The translations under genes and the position numbers were made by a program. From contig NZ_BBYM01000022.1 of assembly GCF_001570405.1 (NCBI RefSeq), positions 82,408-146,407 of the forward strand: 64,000 bases of DNA. The letters are read 5' to 3'. Positions 63,123-64,000 of the stretch are shown piece after piece. The stretch's first letter is position 1. Each line of letters starts with the position of its first letter. The notes beneath the pieces are model-generated. The model made no database searches. It was not told the origin of the DNA and worked only from the letters and a program-made list of their open reading frames with translations. This DNA comes from Microtetraspora niveoalba (GTDB lineage: Bacteria > Actinomycetota > Actinomycetes > Streptosporangiales > Streptosporangiaceae).

Positions 63123-64000
63123 TCAGCCGGTCACGTCGCGCCTTCCCAACGCCGGGCCGTGCTCGAACGGCACGGTTCTCCCGAGGAAGTCCGACCTGCC
63201 CGGCAGGGTGAGCCGCATCGGCGGGCGGCGCTCCAGCGGCACCGGCGGGGCGGCCTGCGCCGCCCGCGCCGCCAGGGCCGCCGCCTGCGTGGGGTCCTGG
63301 AACCGCGCGATGCGCCGGATCACCCGGCGGCGCAGCTCCGGCAGGTACGCGTAGAGGCTGTCCCCGGGACACGAGGTGGGGTTGAGGTCGCGATGGCCGA
63401 CGATCGCCACCGTCGGGTCGAGCCCGTAGACCCCGCAGAGCCAGGCCGCGAGCCGGGTCAGCGCGACGATCTGGCGGTGCGGAGGCAACTCGGTCATGTA
63501 CGTGCCCTCGGTCTCGATGCCTACCGTGTGGCTGTTGTGGTTGGCCGTGTGCGCGCCGACCACGTGCTCGCCGCGCGCGATGGCGGCCAGCGTGCCGTTC
63601 CTCCCCTCCATGACGTAGCCGCCGCGGCTGATCGTGAACTGCTGCCCGATGTCGTCCCAGCCGTTGCGGCCCATGTGGTAGCGCTGGATCGCCTGCGACA
63701 GCCGGTAGGCGGCACCGATCCCGGTGTCGGCGACGTTCGCGGTCGCCGTGTGGTGGACGACGATCCGGTCGGGCGCGTGGTCGACCACCTGGGCGGGTCG
63801 GCGTGGAGGCCGGGCCCGCCAGTCCCTCCTCGGGTGGATGCGCGGAGGTGTGGCCAAGGCCATCCCCGCCGTGAACCGGGCGATCGGCGTCGCCTGCGCC
63901 GTCGCTGCCGCGGGCACGACCCCCGCGCCCGCCGTGCCCGTTCCGGCCGTTCCCGCGGTGAGCCCCGCGGCCGCCGCGCCGGCGCCCGTCACACCCGCAC
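63123..64000 (-). CDS. Secreted PGRP/N-acetylmuramoyl-L-alanine amidase (5' end beyond window)
   Basis: At least 289 residues of an Amidase_2/PGRP-fold protein. Zinc ligands His in IVVHHTATA, His in IVGHRDLNPTSCPGD and the adjacent Cys, plus IGQQFTISRGGYVMEGR and HTVGIETEGTY. A GATATA-rich hydrophobic stretch at the visible N-terminus looks like the end of a signal peptide (cut near TAQA-TP). The open frame has no stop up to the window edge, so the true start probably lies outside. It cleaves the Mur-L-Ala bond of murein or is a PGRP-like regulator. Confidence 0.85.
   Translation of the reverse strand, partial: AGVTGAGAAAAGLTAGTAGTGTAGAGVVPAAATAQATPIARFTAGMALATPPRIHPRRDWRARPPRRPAQVVDHAPDRIVVHHTATANVADTGIGAAYRLSQAIQRYHMGRNGWDDIGQQFTISRGGYVMEGRNGTLAAIARGEHVVGAHTANHNSHTVGIETEGTYMTELPPHRQIVALTRLAAWLCGVYGLDPTVAIVGHRDLNPTSCPGDSLYAYLPELRRRVIRRIARFQDPTQAAALAARAAQAAPPVPLERRPPMRLTLPGRSDFLGRTVPFEHGPALGRRDVTG

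Overview
The window is about 64 kb of very GC-rich DNA (roughly 70% or more) with strong GC bias at third codon positions, frequent GTG/TTG starts and many short intergenic gaps. Together with mshC (mycothiol biosynthesis), DUF3090, SCO1664-family, DUF3099, DUF6457 and acVLRF1-type genes and a fabG-fabI pair arranged like mycobacterial mabA-inhA, it points to a chromosomal segment of a filamentous actinomycete, most likely of the Streptosporangiales type. The genus is an inference and cannot be fixed from the sequence alone. I see no insertion sequence, prophage, tRNA, rRNA or CRISPR array.

Layout. 0-1 kb: end of a SUF Fe-S operon (sufS-sufU-SufT-like). 1.3-3.9 kb: a DEAD-box RNA helicase behind a long leader, with an RG-rich repetitive tail. 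4.4-7.4 kb: an acetyl esterase, hisE-hisG and a methyltransferase. 7.5-10.8 kb (minus): a Ser/Thr kinase and a degenerate EAL plus CBS protein. 11.1-14.2 kb: an acVLRF1 ribosome-rescue hydrolase, an ABC-F ATPase behind a mini-uORF leader, and a small HTH protein. 14.3-28 kb: enoyl-CoA hydratase-like protein, ABC exporter, sulfotransferase, LD-carboxypeptidase, GH15, YczE/MocR pair, TRIC channel, POT transporter and an acyl-CoA synthetase. 28-30 kb: two secreted paralogue-like proteins. 30.1-31.8 kb: a type III PKS/methyltransferase operon. 31.9-34.7 kb: GNAT, then moaA-mobA-DUF6457. 35.1-35.9 kb: a probable 6C-like small RNA, DUF3099 and dodecin. 36-38.8 kb: TldD/TldE. 38.9-42 kb: fabG-fabI and a glycine-rich repeat surface protein. 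42.2-48.3 kb: aldo/keto reductase, then uppP, a histidine phosphatase, DUF3090, a 45-aa micro-ORF, SCO1664, an NRDE protein and mshC.

48.4-62.5 kb is the most unusual part: a locus that looks dedicated to making, modifying and exporting a cell-surface or secreted glycan. It has two GH39-like extracytoplasmic glycosidases, two near-identical family 2 glycosyltransferases, two CelD/GNAT-type acyltransferases, a polysaccharide deacetylase, a cytochrome P450, a 1193-residue fusion of a Wzx/MATE-like flippase with a GT-C-like membrane domain, and a polyprenyl-phosphate-type family 2 glycosyltransferase. Three of the activities occur as paralogue pairs in alternating orientation. The first gene has a good promoter and a perfect CRP-type palindrome in its 5' leader. 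Several genes appear to have their own leaderless promoter, so the locus is probably a set of individually controlled units rather than one operon. The window ends in a truncated PGRP/amidase gene.

Recurring regulatory style: many start codons lie 6-8 nt after a TANNNT -10 box, implying leaderless mRNAs (mshC, fabG, GH15, uppP, both paralogous glycosyltransferases, the deacetylase). In three cases a 5-9 codon mini-ORF sits at the predicted transcript start ahead of the main gene.
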